Assembly: GCA_016705125.1 (NCBI GenBank)
Contig: JADIYW010000015.1
Coordinates: forward strand, 1 to 56,410
Reading direction: 5' to 3'
Source of the DNA: Bacteroidota bacterium
Lineage (GTDB): Bacteria > Bacteroidota > Bacteroidia > Chitinophagales > JADIYW01
Length of the DNA: 56,410 bases
Numbering within the stretch: the first letter of the stretch is position 1; each line of letters starts with the position of its first letter. Below, in pieces: positions 42,520 through 51,148 of the stretch. The notes under the pieces were generated by a model. The model worked only from the letters and a program-made list of their open reading frames with translations. It was not told the origin of the DNA and did no database searches. Position numbers and translations under genes: made by a program.

Positions 42520-43182
42520 ATGGGCGAAATTGAAATTTTAAGTGATACCAAGAATATTTATATTCATGCCAATATGATTGTTTATGGCAATGCAGCCGAT
42601 GAAAGTATCGCCAAATATATCGCTGAAGAAATTGGTGAAATGTGGAGCGAACCCAAAGGTAAAATTTTGCTTGATAATGAAGTTTATACACTAAGCTTTA
42701 TGACCACCTGGCAATATGAGCCTGAATTGAATAGAGACGATATTATTTATAATAATAACCCTAGAAACAATTATTTCAGAATTGAAGAATATTCCAAAAT
42801 TCAAATATCAATGGTAGATGATTTGGGCTCTAATTCTGGTTATTTTTTGAAGGCAAATTTGTACGAAGGCTCCACTACCGCCGCTCATGAATTTGGACAT
42901 ACCATGGGATTGCGGCATCCCCAAATAATGGACATAAGAGGGCAAGGCCGACCCGGCATTATGTATCCAAGAGGTACGCTTGTTGACCCAGAATTTCAGT
43001 ATAATCCGCTTGCCAAATATGGTGAGCCATTACATACCATGAATCCAATGCATCGAAGAGTGAGGCAGCAAGAAATTGATTTAATTAAAATACCTCAATT
43101 AATATATAATCAAGAACTTATAGTTGGAAAATTCACAGCTATTTTTCACGAAATGCATATTGATCGGGAAAATATAGTTTAA
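42520..43182 (+). CDS. Metzincin-like zinc metalloprotease, cytosolic by sequence
   Basis: HEFGHTMGLRH (near residue 127-137) is the extended zinc motif HExxHxxGxxH of metzincins, and GIMYPRG soon after may be the Met-turn. There is no signal peptide, which is unusual for this clan; the product may act in the cytoplasm or leave by another route. The rest (220 residues) is not recognisable. The next gene begins after 37 bases. Substrate unknown. Confidence 0.75.
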   Translation: MGEIEILSDTKNIYIHANMIVYGNAADESIAKYIAEEIGEMWSEPKGKILLDNEVYTLSFMTTWQYEPELNRDDIIYNNNPRNNYFRIEEYSKIQISMVDDLGSNSGYFLKANLYEGSTTAAHEFGHTMGLRHPQIMDIRGQGRPGIMYPRGTLVDPEFQYNPLAKYGEPLHTMNPMHRRVRQQEIDLIKIPQLIYNQELIVGKFTAIFHEMHIDRENIV

Positions 43183-43219
43183 GGGAAAAAGTTAGCGGTC
43201 AGGCTAAAAGGAGATAATT

Positions 43220-43822
43220 ATGAAACTAAGGGACATTTATAATAACAGAAAAATAAAAGTTTTCATTGTTACAGAACAAGACGATGACAACGAACTAAAT
43301 TGGGCAATTGAAGAGACCGACTTTGAACTTATACCAGAGGAAGAAAATTATTACTTTGTAAAAGCATTTGAGGTTTCGGAAAACGAAAAAACCGACTGTT
43401 ACATTGGAATTATAACACCTGAAAGAATTGCAGAAATAGTAATTTTGCAAAATTCAGAAGGACAAATAAAAGTTGAAAGTATTTACGGGCGACAAAAGAC
43501 AATAATTCCTGCAATTGCATCTGAATGTTTTGGAGTCTATGAACTATTTTATGCAAAAGAAAATCCTCAAATTGGAATTGACGTTTTAAGGAATGGACTG
43601 ACAAAAGCAACAAACAAAAATATTGTAGCAGAAGACCTTGGCTACATATTACGAGACGAAGGGCGAATTGAAGAAGCAATTGAAGCCTTCAAAATAATTG
43701 AAGAAAACGAACTATCATCTGAATATACCTTTTGGGAATTAGCAGGACTTTATGAACAGCTAGGTCAACTAGAAAAACAAATTGAATACATGCAAAAATA
43801 CAATGACAAGGTTGGAATTTAG
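43220..43822 (+). CDS. Hypothetical protein with TPR-like C-terminus
   Basis: The N-terminal 110 residues are beta-rich and acidic (EQDDDNELNWAIEETDFEL). The C-terminal third has paired helices with a TPR-like pattern (EDLGYILRDEGRIEEAIEAF, FWELAGLYEQLGQLEKQIEY). The family is unknown to me. The start is preceded by AAAAGGAGATAATT, a strong Shine-Dalgarno sequence that is uncommon in this phylum, so recent acquisition is possible. Confidence 0.6.
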   Translation: MKLRDIYNNRKIKVFIVTEQDDDNELNWAIEETDFELIPEEENYYFVKAFEVSENEKTDCYIGIITPERIAEIVILQNSEGQIKVESIYGRQKTIIPAIASECFGVYELFYAKENPQIGIDVLRNGLTKATNKNIVAEDLGYILRDEGRIEEAIEAFKIIEENELSSEYTFWELAGLYEQLGQLEKQIEYMQKYNDKVGI

Positions 43823-43891
43823 CAATGAAAAATATAGCTTAAATCTAAAAGGAATGTGCTATTTTATTACAACACCGAAACTGAAAGTAAA

Positions 43892-45184
43892 ATGAAAATT
43901 TATTTAATCCCAAATACTGTAGGAAGATACGGAGGAGCTTTAAATGGCAACTTACGATACTTCTATAGATTTATACAAGATGAATTAAAAAATTCAGAAT
44001 TCAAGTCATCGTTTGATGAGCTTTTACTGACCCTTTCATATCCACCGATGTATATTTTACCAGGCATTATAGGCATGGAGCTTACGTTTAACGATAATTA
44101 CGCTACTTTTCCGTATTCAAGATTAAATAGACGGTATAAAAGAATAGAAATAATTCTAAGAGCACCTGAGTTTTCAGAACACTTTGACAATGAACAACAA
44201 AAAAAATACAAAAATAAATTTGAAATTGAAACTCAATTTCAAGATATTTCAGAAGTACAACTTGGTCAAATCCTAATAGACAAATTCATAGAAGCTGGGG
44301 AAATCATAAACTCAAAAATAAAAAAAGATGATGTTTTTGATTTAGATAATTTCAATAAAGTTTTGTTATCCATAAAAAAGAAAATCAATTCTGACTTTTT
44401 GGAAGAAATGAACAAAGCCCAAAATTTAGAAGTAGAAGATAATACCCTAAATAAGGCTAATCAGTTAAGAAGCGAAAGACAAAAAATTGACTGGACAAAA
44501 GATAGACTAATTAGAGATTTGAGAATCTATTATAGTGGATTGCCAAACAAGGCTCTTTATCCTTACGACAAAATTTATGCGGAAATTTTCTTGAATTTGT
44601 TAGCCAGAGAAGGTCTAATGTGTCCAAAATATCATCACTTATACATTCAAGTAGCAGAAACGATGGATGAAGCTTTGAAAAATTCATTTTCATTCGAAGA
44701 TTGGTATGTAAATGGTCTTGCGGTAATTAACTATAAAGGATACCTAACCTTAACAGAAAAGGAAAAAGAATACGAGGTTTTTCAAACTATACTTTTTGGT
44801 TTGAAGGACATTGCAAGCATTGATAAACTAGATATGAAAATTATTGACAAAGTAGCTAATAGAATTGTAGAAAATGGAATGGACACAGAATTGCTTTTAA
44901 AGACCTTAGAGAATGGCAAATATAAATTAGTAATAACCTATTTTTCAAGAAGTATAGAAGATGAGTGTCCTGTTTTTTTCAACCTAACAGACAAGACAAA
45001 AAATATTACAAAAAGACATCATATTGGAAATGCTAATAACTTGCAACTTTTTTTGTGGTTACAGAAAATTACATTGAACAATAAGAAGATTAAAATAAAA
45101 TCTAGCAACTCTATTCAAGGACAAATTTGCCTAAAAGACAAACCGACTTTATTAGAATTTGACATAGCAGAACTCATGAAATGA
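43892..45184 (+). CDS. Hypothetical protein, unknown family
   Basis: I chose the ATG at 43892 (MKIYLIPNTVGRYGGALNGN) because the earlier in-frame start at 43856 adds only a weak lead. The 430 residues have no signal peptide, membrane segment or motif I recognise. The central part (EEMNKAQNLEVEDNTLNKA to KIDWTKDRLIRDLRIYY) is helical and rich in Lys and Glu. It follows the TPR-like gene by about 70 bases. Possibly part of a mobile or defence gene set; no evidence beyond position. Confidence 0.55.
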   Translation: MKIYLIPNTVGRYGGALNGNLRYFYRFIQDELKNSEFKSSFDELLLTLSYPPMYILPGIIGMELTFNDNYATFPYSRLNRRYKRIEIILRAPEFSEHFDNEQQKKYKNKFEIETQFQDISEVQLGQILIDKFIEAGEIINSKIKKDDVFDLDNFNKVLLSIKKKINSDFLEEMNKAQNLEVEDNTLNKANQLRSERQKIDWTKDRLIRDLRIYYSGLPNKALYPYDKIYAEIFLNLLAREGLMCPKYHHLYIQVAETMDEALKNSFSFEDWYVNGLAVINYKGYLTLTEKEKEYEVFQTILFGLKDIASIDKLDMKIIDKVANRIVENGMDTELLLKTLENGKYKLVITYFSRSIEDECPVFFNLTDKTKNITKRHHIGNANNLQLFLWLQKITLNNKKIKIKSSNSIQGQICLKDKPTLLEFDIAELMK

Positions 45185-45374
45185 CAAGAAAACAACTAAC
45201 AAAGGCATCTTTATTGGTTCGCATTTGTTGTTAAATGATGTTTTATTTTAATTCCAAAGTTTGTTCTTGGTTGATGTTTTTTTCTTATAAATTATCAACT
45301 TCGAAAACCTTCCAAACGATATTTCTTTTGAAAATTTAGCAATTTATTTATGTTTTTAAAGATTCTTATTTTTA

Positions 45375-45419
45375 CATTTCAAAACACAAACATAACCAAA
45401 AAAAACATACAAAGACTGA
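45375..45419. repeat. 45-bp direct repeat, left copy (3' end of a DCC-like gene)
   Basis: Identical over 45 bases to 46521-46565. On the minus strand it encodes SLCMFFLVMFVF followed by a stop, the tail of the DCC-family gene. The frame continues upstream as KRVILALTII, parallel but not identical to KKWIIALNIF of the right copy. The two copies flank the BRO-domain gene. Confidence 0.75.
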
Positions 45420-45470
45420 TGATTGTTAATGCCAAAATAACCCTTTTCGGTTTTGTATAAAAATGCGATT
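45379..45470 (-). pseudogene. Remnant tail of a second DCC-family gene
   Basis: The minus-strand frame reads YTKPKRVILALTIISLCM and on to MFVF and a stop, homologous to the end of the DCC-family gene at 46525-46713 (YPTKKWIIALNIFSLCM). Nothing upstream of it matches, because the BRO gene's end is there. It is a gene-end copy left by duplication or integration. Confidence 0.6.
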
Positions 45471-46322
45471 TTATTCTCCTTTTAATTTTTTGTTTTTTTC
45501 TGCCAGTAATTTTTTAGCAGAAATGCCACTTACCACTTTTTTGCCTGTTTTTGCTTCTATTTCTTTTCGTGTATTGCCTGCAATTGTACCGCCTTGATTA
45601 GCTATTTTTTTGTTTTCAGCAAATGTTTTTGGCTTTTTTTCTTTGCTTATTTCTGTGGTGGTGGCCTCGGCTAGCATATTGAGTACCAGTTCTAAATTAG
45701 TCATATTGTCCCTTAGATTTTCTTTCTTCAAGTCTTTATGCTTTTTGTATTCTTTTACATTTAAACCACTCCAGGCTTTCGTTATTTCATCTGTAAGTAT
45801 GGCGTACTCTTGTCCTTTTTTTACCCCTTTGTTGTCCCATTCGTCTGTCAATTCTTTTCTTACTTCAATACTTTTTAGGCGTTGGTTGATCCATTCTTTG
45901 CTATAGCCTTTTTTAATATACGTTTCCATTAAACGATCTATTCCTATTTCGGGGTCTTCTATTTCGTCTATACGTTCCCTAGCCACTTTGGCTATCCACA
46001 CTTTAAAAGGCTCTGCCTTGGGCGATGGGATAGATTGTACGAGGCGAAAAATTGTTTCTATATCCGCTACATCAGTCAAGTATTTTTTCCCGTCGGCGGC
46101 CATTAATTTCAGTTTGTCACATTTTGTGACAACCTCACTACCTTCTTTTTTTAATCTTCCCTTTAATGTTGTCCAATAGCTTTGCGCTTTTTTGTAATCT
46201 ATTTGATCTGTAAGCACTGCAACAATATCAATTACCGAAAAATACCATTTCTCTGTTGCAGCATCCCAAATACTTCTAACTTGCTTTTCCTCAAATAGCT
46301 TTACAGCACTATTTTTTTCCAT
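45471..46322 (-). CDS. BRO-N/DinD-like antirepressor protein
   Basis: The first 110 residues form a BRO-N domain: IWDAATEKWYFSVIDIVAVLT, SYWTTLKGRLKKEGSEVV, and LTDVADIETIFRLVQSIPSP. The C-terminal part resembles the DinD-type extension (KKGYSKEWINQRLKSIEVR, TKAWSGLNVKEYK), ending in a Lys-rich tail (SAKKLLAEKNKKLKG). Relatives are phage antirepressors or damage-inducible proteins. It stands alone between two copies of a DCC gene end, which suggests that it entered with a small mobile unit. Confidence 0.8.
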   Translation of the reverse strand: MEKNSAVKLFEEKQVRSIWDAATEKWYFSVIDIVAVLTDQIDYKKAQSYWTTLKGRLKKEGSEVVTKCDKLKLMAADGKKYLTDVADIETIFRLVQSIPSPKAEPFKVWIAKVARERIDEIEDPEIGIDRLMETYIKKGYSKEWINQRLKSIEVRKELTDEWDNKGVKKGQEYAILTDEITKAWSGLNVKEYKKHKDLKKENLRDNMTNLELVLNMLAEATTTEISKEKKPKTFAENKKIANQGGTIAGNTRKEIEAKTGKKVVSGISAKKLLAEKNKKLKGE

Positions 46323-46520
46323 TTTCTATCTTTTTATTTGGTAAAAATCCATGGGTACTATATTTTCTTCAGCCGAAACGGCAAATTCTTTATCGGTTTA
46401 AACTGAAAGATTTACATATGCAATTCGGGCAAATTATTTCGTTCATATCTTATCGTTTTAATTGTTACGTCTTTTTAAATGCATTGCCAACTTCTTTATT
46501 TAGCCATTAAAATTGATTTT

Positions 46521-46565
46521 CATTTCAAAACACAAACATAACCAAAAAAAACATACAAAGACTGA
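46521..46565. repeat. 45-bp direct repeat, right copy (3' end of the DCC-family gene)
   Basis: Identical to 45375-45419 and inside the tail of the DCC-family gene. The distance between copies is about 1.15 kb. It is a candidate attachment-site core, but no integrase lies between the copies. Confidence 0.7.
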
Positions 46566-46713
46566 AGATATTTAAGGCAATAATCCATTTTTTTGTTGGG
46601 TAAATTTCTAAATATCGCATTCTTCTTAGATAATCATATAATAGGAATATTGTTCCTAAATTATTAAGGGTAATTGTTGGGTAATAGCAAATAGTATGAT
46701 GGAAGGCAACCAT
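46525..46713 (-). pseudogene. C-terminal continuation of the DCC-family gene in another frame
   Basis: This frame reads LNNLGTIFLLYDYLRRMR and ends MFFLVMFVF, which looks like genuine membrane protein. The upstream DCC gene stops prematurely in QQLPLII within the overlap. One base change near 46675-46690 would join the two frames into one protein of about 275 residues. Confidence 0.65.
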
Positions 46714-47351
46714 ACCAACATACCTTGTAAAGATAAAGTGGCAACCTGTCCCAAATAGTCTACTCCATTTTTAAAGGATAATAGGCTTGCAATGCTTAAA
46801 TTAATGAATACTAGTGCAAAATGGTATCCTTCAAATTGAACAATATTGAGTTGAAAAATGGGCATTTTTGAAAATACTACATTGTATAAGGGAATAAGCA
46901 AAAGACTATTGATGCTAAGTGCCAAAAGGAGATAAAAGATGCGATAAAAGGCATTGAAATTTGGACTGCAATCAAAACAATCTTGATTCGTTTTTTTGGC
47001 TACAATTACTTTTCGGTTATAGGAAATAAGTTTGTATAATTTGAGTAAAAAGTAACGAACGGGCTTTAGATTTCCAATGGCTTTTATCAAAGGAATTTTA
47101 GCGCCTAATATTTCCAATAAAGCATCAATGCCATACCAAACTTGCCCCGTTTTGGTGTTTAAATACGGAATTTCGTGCTTGCTCCTTTCTAAATCTATTT
47201 TTTCTAATAAGTTCGAGTCGATAGTGGAAAAGGATTGACGGCCATTTTTTGTCAAAAAACCAGTTTTGATAAAGGCATTGGTATAAATATCGCACATAGG
47301 ACAATAATCATCATAAATAATAATGTTTTCATCTGAGCTTCCGTTGTTCAT
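46656..47351 (-). CDS. DCC1-like (DUF393) thiol-disulfide oxidoreductase family protein
   Basis: IIYDDYCPMCDIYTNAF near the N-terminus carries the CxxC of the DCC family, followed by about four transmembrane segments. DUF393 proteins are predicted redox proteins; some bacterial ones are fused to membrane domains as here. The reading frame ends early and its natural C-terminus lies in the overlapping frame at 46525-46713. A GbsR-type regulator lies 34 bases upstream on the same strand. Confidence 0.75.
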   Translation of the reverse strand: MNNGSSDENIIIYDDYCPMCDIYTNAFIKTGFLTKNGRQSFSTIDSNLLEKIDLERSKHEIPYLNTKTGQVWYGIDALLEILGAKIPLIKAIGNLKPVRYFLLKLYKLISYNRKVIVAKKTNQDCFDCSPNFNAFYRIFYLLLALSINSLLLIPLYNVVFSKMPIFQLNIVQFEGYHFALVFINLSIASLLSFKNGVDYLGQVATLSLQGMLVWLPSIILFAITQQLPLII

Positions 47352-47385
47352 AATTTTGCTTTTTATTTATAAATAGAAATTCTTT

Positions 47386-47889
47386 TTATTTGAAATAATT
47401 AAGTACTTTTTTATAAAACCAATTTTTGTCTGATTGTACGAAAATGGTCATAATTTTATGAACCATTGTCGCAAACTCATCGATATCATTTAGCAATTTT
47501 AGATAGTGGCTACTCTCCTCGTCTTCCTTAAAAGTAAAGCCTTTTAATTCTTTTAAACTAATAATTACTGGCTCTAATTCCCGCTTTATTCTTTCTCTTG
47601 CAATGGCCACCGCCACTTTATGAATATCTTTTTCTGCCTTATAAAATTCCATTCGTTCACCTGCAATATGTACCTTTTGTACCAAACCCCAAATCATTAA
47701 ATCACGAATATTCATATTGGCATTTCCTCTCGATATATTTAATTTTTCCATTATTTCGTCAGTACTTAAATTCCCTTTCTCCATTAAAAGTAAAGCATGA
47801 ATTTGCGCCATAGTTCGGTTAATGCCCCATTGCGAACTAAGAATTCCCCAAGTTTGGATAAATTGTATTTCGGATGCTGTAATTGTCAT
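47386..47889 (-). CDS. GbsR/MarR-family transcriptional regulator
   Basis: A winged helix-turn-helix is visible in GINRTMAQIHALLLMEKGNLSTDEIMEKLNISRGNANMNIRDL, quoted here only by its parts: MAQIHALLL, STDEIMEKL, SRGNANMNIR. The rest is a helical dimerisation region. The GbsR subfamily often controls transport or membrane genes. It is co-directional with and just upstream of the DCC-family gene, a likely target. Confidence 0.85.
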   Translation of the reverse strand: MTITASEIQFIQTWGILSSQWGINRTMAQIHALLLMEKGNLSTDEIMEKLNISRGNANMNIRDLMIWGLVQKVHIAGERMEFYKAEKDIHKVAVAIARERIKRELEPVIISLKELKGFTFKEDEESSHYLKLLNDIDEFATMVHKIMTIFVQSDKNWFYKKVLNYFK

Positions 47890-47964
47890 AAAATTAAATT
47901 TTATGCAATGTACTAAATTATTGAATTTTCAATATTTACTGAAAGTTAAATCTTTGAAAAGAAA

Positions 47965-48189
47965 TTAAAATCGGTCAATAATCTCTGTTTCGATTTTTGT
48001 CTTTTTAAATTTTTTGATTCCAGTTTTAAGAATCTGAAAACTAATTATGAGCATCAAAATTGAACCAGGTGCTGCTTCTGTTTCCCATTTATCATAAGGA
48101 AGTGTAATGCAATAATAAATAATTTTTATCAATTGAAACAATGAATTTAAAAATATTGCCCCACCAAAAATTGTATAAATCCATTTCAT
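47965..48189 (-). CDS. Small two-helix membrane protein
   Basis: Two hydrophobic stretches (TIFGGAIFLNSLFQLIKIIYY and GSILMLIISFQILKTGI) in 74 residues, ending with the basic tail KKFKKTKIETEI. No family is recognised. It lies 75 bases upstream of the GbsR gene on the same strand, so it could share its transcript. Confidence 0.5.
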   Translation of the reverse strand: MKWIYTIFGGAIFLNSLFQLIKIIYYCITLPYDKWETEAAPGSILMLIISFQILKTGIKKFKKTKIETEIIDRF

Positions 48190-48390
48190 CTTTTACTAAT
48201 ATAATTTCATTTTTGAAATTCCCTTTTTAGTATTTTTTTCTCATATAAATATTAAAAAACACAATTCATCTTCCATCCAAATCATAAATCCTAACTCTTA
48301 AATCTGAATTTTTTAAATCTTCTTAACTCTAAAATCTTGGCTCTTGATTCTTGACTCCTAAATCTGAAATCTAAATTCTCAAATCTATCC

Positions 48391-49776
48391 TCAAATCTCC
48401 CTATCCACTTCAAATGCCTCCAAATACTCAGCTACTCGCTTGCAGAATTTGCCACCAAGCATGCCATCCACCACTCTATGGTCGTAAGTATGGCTCAAAT
48501 ACATCATGTGCCTAATTGCAATTACGTCGCCATCAGGGGTTTCAAGTACTACCGGTTTTTTGGTTACTGAACCAACTACCATAATGGCCACTTGAGGTTG
48601 ATTTATTATTCCTGTGCCCATTATATTTCCAAATGTACCCATGTTTGATATGGTATAAGTTCCACCCTCAATATCGCTTTGGGTAAGTGCGTTTTTACGC
48701 GCCTTTTCGGCTAACGATTGTAATTCTGTGGCCAAGCCAACAACACTTTTCCTATCTGCATTTTTTATAACTGGTACTATAAGGTTTCCATTAGGTAAGG
48801 CGGTTGCAAAACTAATATTTATTTCTTTTTTCTTGACAATGGTATCTCCTACTACAGAAACATTTATTAAAGGAAAATCCTTAATTGCCTTTACAATGGC
48901 TTCTATAATTACAGGCATAAAAGTGAGCTTAATGCCCTCTTTCTTTAAAAATGAATCCTTGTTTTTCTCTCTCCATTTTACAATATTAGTTACATCAACC
49001 TCTACAAAAGAGGAAACATGAGGACTTGTTTTTCTGGAATCGAGCATGTTTTTGGCAATCAACTTGCGCATCCTATCCATTTCTATTATCTCATTTCCAT
49101 TTCCAGCCATGTTTTGGGCAATTGAAAGGTCGGTCGAAGTGGTAGATTGTATATTCGTAGGTTTCGTTTCAATTTTGTTGGTTTTTCGATTAGCAACATA
49201 AGCCAAAATATCTTCTTTTGTTACCCTTCCGCCCATTCCTGAGCCGTTAATTTTGTCTAATTCAGTCAAACTAATGCCTTCCGTTTTGGCAATATTTAAA
49301 ACCAAAGGAGTGAAATAATGATCGTTTTCTTGATTATCTTTTTTCGATTCAATTTCTACGTAATCTATTTTACTTAAAACTTCAGCTGGTGGAACAATTT
49401 CAACTACTGGTTCGCTTGGTGAAACAATCGTTTCTACTACCTTTTCAGAAATAAGCTCTTGGGTAATTTCTTCCTTTTCGACTGGTTTGGATTCTTTATT
49501 TTCAAGTTCAATCTTTGGCACATCATTTTCATATCCTTCTACTTCAATATATGCCAATACTGCACCAATGGCCGCAACATCATTTTCTTTGAATAGCAGC
49601 TCTTTGATGATACCCGAAACAGGGCAAGGCACTTCACTATCTACTTTGTCGGTGGCTACTTCTAAAATGATATCGTTCTCATTTATTTTATCGCCTACAT
49701 TTTTTTTCCAAGATAAAATGGTAGCTTCAATTACACTTTCACCCATTTTTGGCATCAATAAACTATAAATTCCCAT
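48391..49776 (-). CDS. Dihydrolipoamide acyltransferase (E2) of a 2-oxoacid dehydrogenase complex
   Basis: One lipoyl domain (ATDKVDSEVPCP, Lys44), a long Glu/Val/Pro linker, a peripheral-subunit-binding domain (IAKTEGISLTELDKINGSG) and the catalytic domain with DHRVVDG near the C-terminus. This order fits E2 subunits of pyruvate, 2-oxoglutarate or branched-chain complexes; the single lipoyl domain with VIEATI favours the branched-chain type. E1 and E3 genes are not adjacent. The upstream gene (cinA) is separated by about 70 bases. Confidence 0.85.
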   Translation of the reverse strand: MGIYSLLMPKMGESVIEATILSWKKNVGDKINENDIILEVATDKVDSEVPCPVSGIIKELLFKENDVAAIGAVLAYIEVEGYENDVPKIELENKESKPVEKEEITQELISEKVVETIVSPSEPVVEIVPPAEVLSKIDYVEIESKKDNQENDHYFTPLVLNIAKTEGISLTELDKINGSGMGGRVTKEDILAYVANRKTNKIETKPTNIQSTTSTDLSIAQNMAGNGNEIIEMDRMRKLIAKNMLDSRKTSPHVSSFVEVDVTNIVKWREKNKDSFLKKEGIKLTFMPVIIEAIVKAIKDFPLINVSVVGDTIVKKKEINISFATALPNGNLIVPVIKNADRKSVVGLATELQSLAEKARKNALTQSDIEGGTYTISNMGTFGNIMGTGIINQPQVAIMVVGSVTKKPVVLETPDGDVIAIRHMMYLSHTYDHRVVDGMLGGKFCKRVAEYLEAFEVDREI

Positions 49777-49847
49777 ATTTAAAAATTAAAATTTGAAGAC
49801 CATTCTAAAAATCATGTTTCAAATTACCGACTTTTTTATGGCAAAAA

Positions 49848-51092
49848 CTATTGCTTTATTAAAAATTTCCTTAACATTTCCAAAGCAACGACCCCACTTA
49901 TGTGGATATTCTTAGTTCTATCATTTGTAAAGGTCAATCTTTTTATGATTTTATGCGCTTTATTACCAATTCCAATGATTACAGTTCCAACTGGTTTTTC
50001 TATAGAACCACCTCCTGGACCAGCAACGCCAGAAATGGCTATTGCAATATCACATTCCAAAACTCGTAAAGCACCATCTATCATTTCTGAAACCGTTTCT
50101 TCACTTACTGCTCCAAATTGGGATAAAGTTTCTAATTGAACACCTAAAATATTGTGTTTTAGAGCATTGGAATAAGCAATTATAGAACCATTGAAATAGG
50201 CGGAACTGCCCGCTATTTTGGTAATGGAATGGCTTATAAATCCACCGGTACAACTTTCAGCACAACCTAATTTAAGTTTTTTTTCCATCAACATCTCTCC
50301 TATCTTTTGTTCAAAAACATCATTGCCGAAACCATAAATATATTCTGGGACAGCATTTTTTATTTTTTCTGTTTCTATTGCTAATGCAGCTTCCATTAAT
50401 GCCTTTTCTGTTCCTTTTGCGGTTAGTCGCAATTTCACCTTGCCTAAAGAGGGCAAATAGGCTAATTTCATATATTCGGGCAATTCTTTTTCTATTTCTA
50501 CGAGCTGCTGACTAATTTGGGTTTCGCCCACACCTGCTGTAAGGATATGACTATGGAGGATAATTGGCAATTTGTAGTTTTCAATAATGTATGGAATGAC
50601 GGTTTCCTTCATCATTGCCTTCATTTCGTATGGTACGCCGGGCATGGAGGCAAGCATTTTATTATTTTTGGTAAAAATAGTACCCGGAGCGGTTCCTTGA
50701 GAATTGTAAATGGTAATCGCTTTTTCAGGTACATTTGCCAAGTCTTCGGTTTCGGGCGTTATCAATCTTTTTCTGAGACTAAAAATTTGGTTTATATTCT
50801 CTAAAACTTTTTCATCCAAAACAAGTTTAGAATCAAATAATTTACACAATGTATCTCTGGTAATATCATCGGATGTAGGACCTAAACCTCCAGTAATTAG
50901 AACAATTTGCGCATTTTGAAAGGCAATATTAATTTGTTCAATTATATCATTTTCATTATCGGAAAGGGTAACCATATGGGCAATGTCAATACCTATTTCA
51001 TTGAGTTTTTGTCCCATCCACGAAACGTTTGTATTTACCGTTTGCCCAATTAATAATTCATCTCCAATAGAAAGTAATGTAGCTTTTATCAT
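49848..51092 (-). CDS. cinA: CinA family nicotinamide-nucleotide amidohydrolase
   Basis: The N-terminal molybdopterin-binding-like domain (IGDELLIGQTVNTN, LITGGLGPTSDDITR, MPGVPYEMKAMM) is joined to a C-terminal amidohydrolase (GCAESCTGGFISHSITKIAG, AYSNALK, GVAGPGGGS). CinA deamidates nicotinamide mononucleotide in NAD salvage and may also cleave ADP-ribose. The 414 residues are normal. Divergent from the DUF4197 gene, with a 7-bp inverted repeat in the shared region. Confidence 0.92.
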   Translation of the reverse strand: MIKATLLSIGDELLIGQTVNTNVSWMGQKLNEIGIDIAHMVTLSDNENDIIEQINIAFQNAQIVLITGGLGPTSDDITRDTLCKLFDSKLVLDEKVLENINQIFSLRKRLITPETEDLANVPEKAITIYNSQGTAPGTIFTKNNKMLASMPGVPYEMKAMMKETVIPYIIENYKLPIILHSHILTAGVGETQISQQLVEIEKELPEYMKLAYLPSLGKVKLRLTAKGTEKALMEAALAIETEKIKNAVPEYIYGFGNDVFEQKIGEMLMEKKLKLGCAESCTGGFISHSITKIAGSSAYFNGSIIAYSNALKHNILGVQLETLSQFGAVSEETVSEMIDGALRVLECDIAIAISGVAGPGGGSIEKPVGTVIIGIGNKAHKIIKRLTFTNDRTKNIHISGVVALEMLRKFLIKQ

Positions 51093-51109
51093 TTTTTTTA
51101 TATTTTAGC

Positions 51110-51126
51110 ACGATTATTGTAATCGT
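51110..51126. promoter_or_regulatory. Inverted repeat between cinA and the DUF4197 gene
   Basis: ACGATTA-TTG-TAATCGT is a perfect 7-bp palindrome with a 3-base centre in the 56-base divergent region. It may bind a regulator of either gene, but could be chance in AT-rich DNA. Confidence 0.35.
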
Positions 51127-51148
51127 CAAAGTTTAAAAAAGTTTTTAT

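Noticed and set aside
48200..48390. Low-complexity AAATCT/CTTGACTCC-type repeats before the E2 gene
   Set aside because: The words repeat loosely without a fixed period; looks like ordinary decayed intergenic repeat, not CRISPR.
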